From Erythrobacter sanguineus (GTDB taxonomy: Bacteria; Pseudomonadota; Alphaproteobacteria; Sphingomonadales; Sphingomonadaceae), in the NCBI RefSeq assembly GCF_900143235.1, contig NZ_FRDF01000005.1:161309-225308 (forward strand): 64,000 nt of DNA, given 5' to 3'. The notes under the pieces are model-generated. The model was not told the origin of the DNA and made no database searches. It saw only the letters and a program-made list of their open reading frames with translations. Shown here piece by piece: positions 63,678-64,000 of the stretch (its first letter is position 1; the number at the start of each line of letters is the position of its first letter). The position numbers and the translations under genes were made by a program.

Positions 63678-64000
63678 TTATACCAACCTGTATAGATCAT
63701 GACCCATGTGCCCAGTTGCGGCGGCCGATGGTCATGATGCGCCAAGGCTGGTCGATGAGCTTGTTCCAGGCCTCGCAGCAGTGGTCGACGATGTTGTCGT
63801 AGGACTTGAAGACCCTGTTCGATAGCCAGTTGTCGCGCATGAACTGCCATATGTTCTCGACCGGGTTGAGCTCGGGGCACTTGGCGGGCAGCGCGATTAT
63901 GCTGATGTTGCCGGGGATCTCAAGCTTGCCGGTGGTGTGCCATCCGGCCTGATCCATCAGCACGACCGCGTGAGCCCCGGGCGCGACAGCGAGCGATATC
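63678..64000 (-). mobile_element. IS630-family insertion sequence, C-terminal end, cut by window edge
   Basis: The right end of the window holds one end of an IS630-type element. The boundary is near 63678-63696, where TATACCAACCTGTATAGATC precedes the transposase stop. TA-rich ends fit the TA target of this family, but the inverted repeat cannot be checked because the other end is outside. Confidence 0.65.
63697..64000 (-). CDS. IS630-family transposase, C-terminal part
   Basis: This is about the last 100 residues of a DDE_3 transposase. The reading frame continues beyond 64000 with AVAPGAHAVVLMDQAGWHTTGKL, where the second catalytic Asp is seen. The final catalytic Glu is in PELNPVENIWQFMRDNW. 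The C-terminus ends NWAHGS. The visible part is intact with no frameshift. In some IS630 members the protein is made from two frames; this cannot be judged here. Confidence 0.9.
   Translation of the reverse strand, partial: ISLAVAPGAHAVVLMDQAGWHTTGKLEIPGNISIIALPAKCPELNPVENIWQFMRDNWLSNRVFKSYDNIVDHCCEAWNKLIDQPWRIMTIGRRNWAHGS

Overview
The window is a GC-rich, densely packed stretch of chromosome that reads as a member of the Sphingomonadales (Alphaproteobacteria), probably close to Erythrobacteraceae or Sphingomonadaceae. This is inferred from gene content and order: a PhaR-type regulator, the vgr-related metalloprotein, the DOMON-like protein, a short ProRS, a GAAC-N7-GAAC LexA box and dispersed palindromic repeats. 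No 16S gene is present, so the genus is not fixed. Almost everything is chromosomal housekeeping. No prophage, plasmid, CRISPR or defence island is seen. The only mobile element is an IS630-type transposase cut by the right edge.

Layout: 1-6100 (minus) carries the start of proS, then phaR, alr, an MHS transporter, an IscU-like protein, cvpA and radA. A LexA-type box lies in front of radA. 6171-9106 holds a patatin-family lipase convergent with a DUF6445-like protein. 9113-15626 is a heat-shock region (dnaJ, dnaK, grpE, hrcA on minus) with a candidate sigma-32 promoter before dnaK. A PCu(A)C lipoprotein and a vgr-related protein lie inside it, together with about 500 bp that look like a decayed gene. 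15707-19127 (plus) is rph-rdgB-hemW-xerC. 19118-23323 is dedA, gshB, yraN and rsmI, divergent from an LpoA-like lipoprotein, which is the classical lpoA/rsmI/yraN neighbourhood.

23380-32682 holds parE, an alpha/beta-hydrolase lipoprotein, a class-A beta-lactamase-like hydrolase, and a MoxR ATPase. MoxR is separated from its usual VWA partner by an opposite-strand L,D-transpeptidase and a soluble chemotaxis receptor. 32738-44683 is a mixed metabolic stretch: two MFS transporters, NamZ-like, TspO, DOMON-like, tyrS, PilZ, cysK, a dienelactone hydrolase, a FlbD-like protein and two divergent exported M20 peptidases. It closes with a strong terminator.

44782-49488 holds an acyl-CoA dehydrogenase under a LiuR-like MerR regulator, then hisI, a strongly folded candidate non-coding RNA, comF and a methyltransferase. 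49485-55613 is ppdK and glyQS; glyS carries an in-frame palindromic repeat. 55701-56597 is a compact regulatory cassette: a four-unit dyad operator array with an embedded promoter, a 39-residue membrane peptide, a 66-residue HTH protein and a four-helix membrane protein. The rest is a tandem TraB/GumN pair, rplY, pth, small conserved proteins, an exported SDR and ychF, ending in a dispersed repeat and the IS630 copy.

No clearly new large system was found. The best candidates for undescribed biology are the HTH/operator-array cassette, the structured RNA upstream of comF, and the repeat peptide inside glyS.
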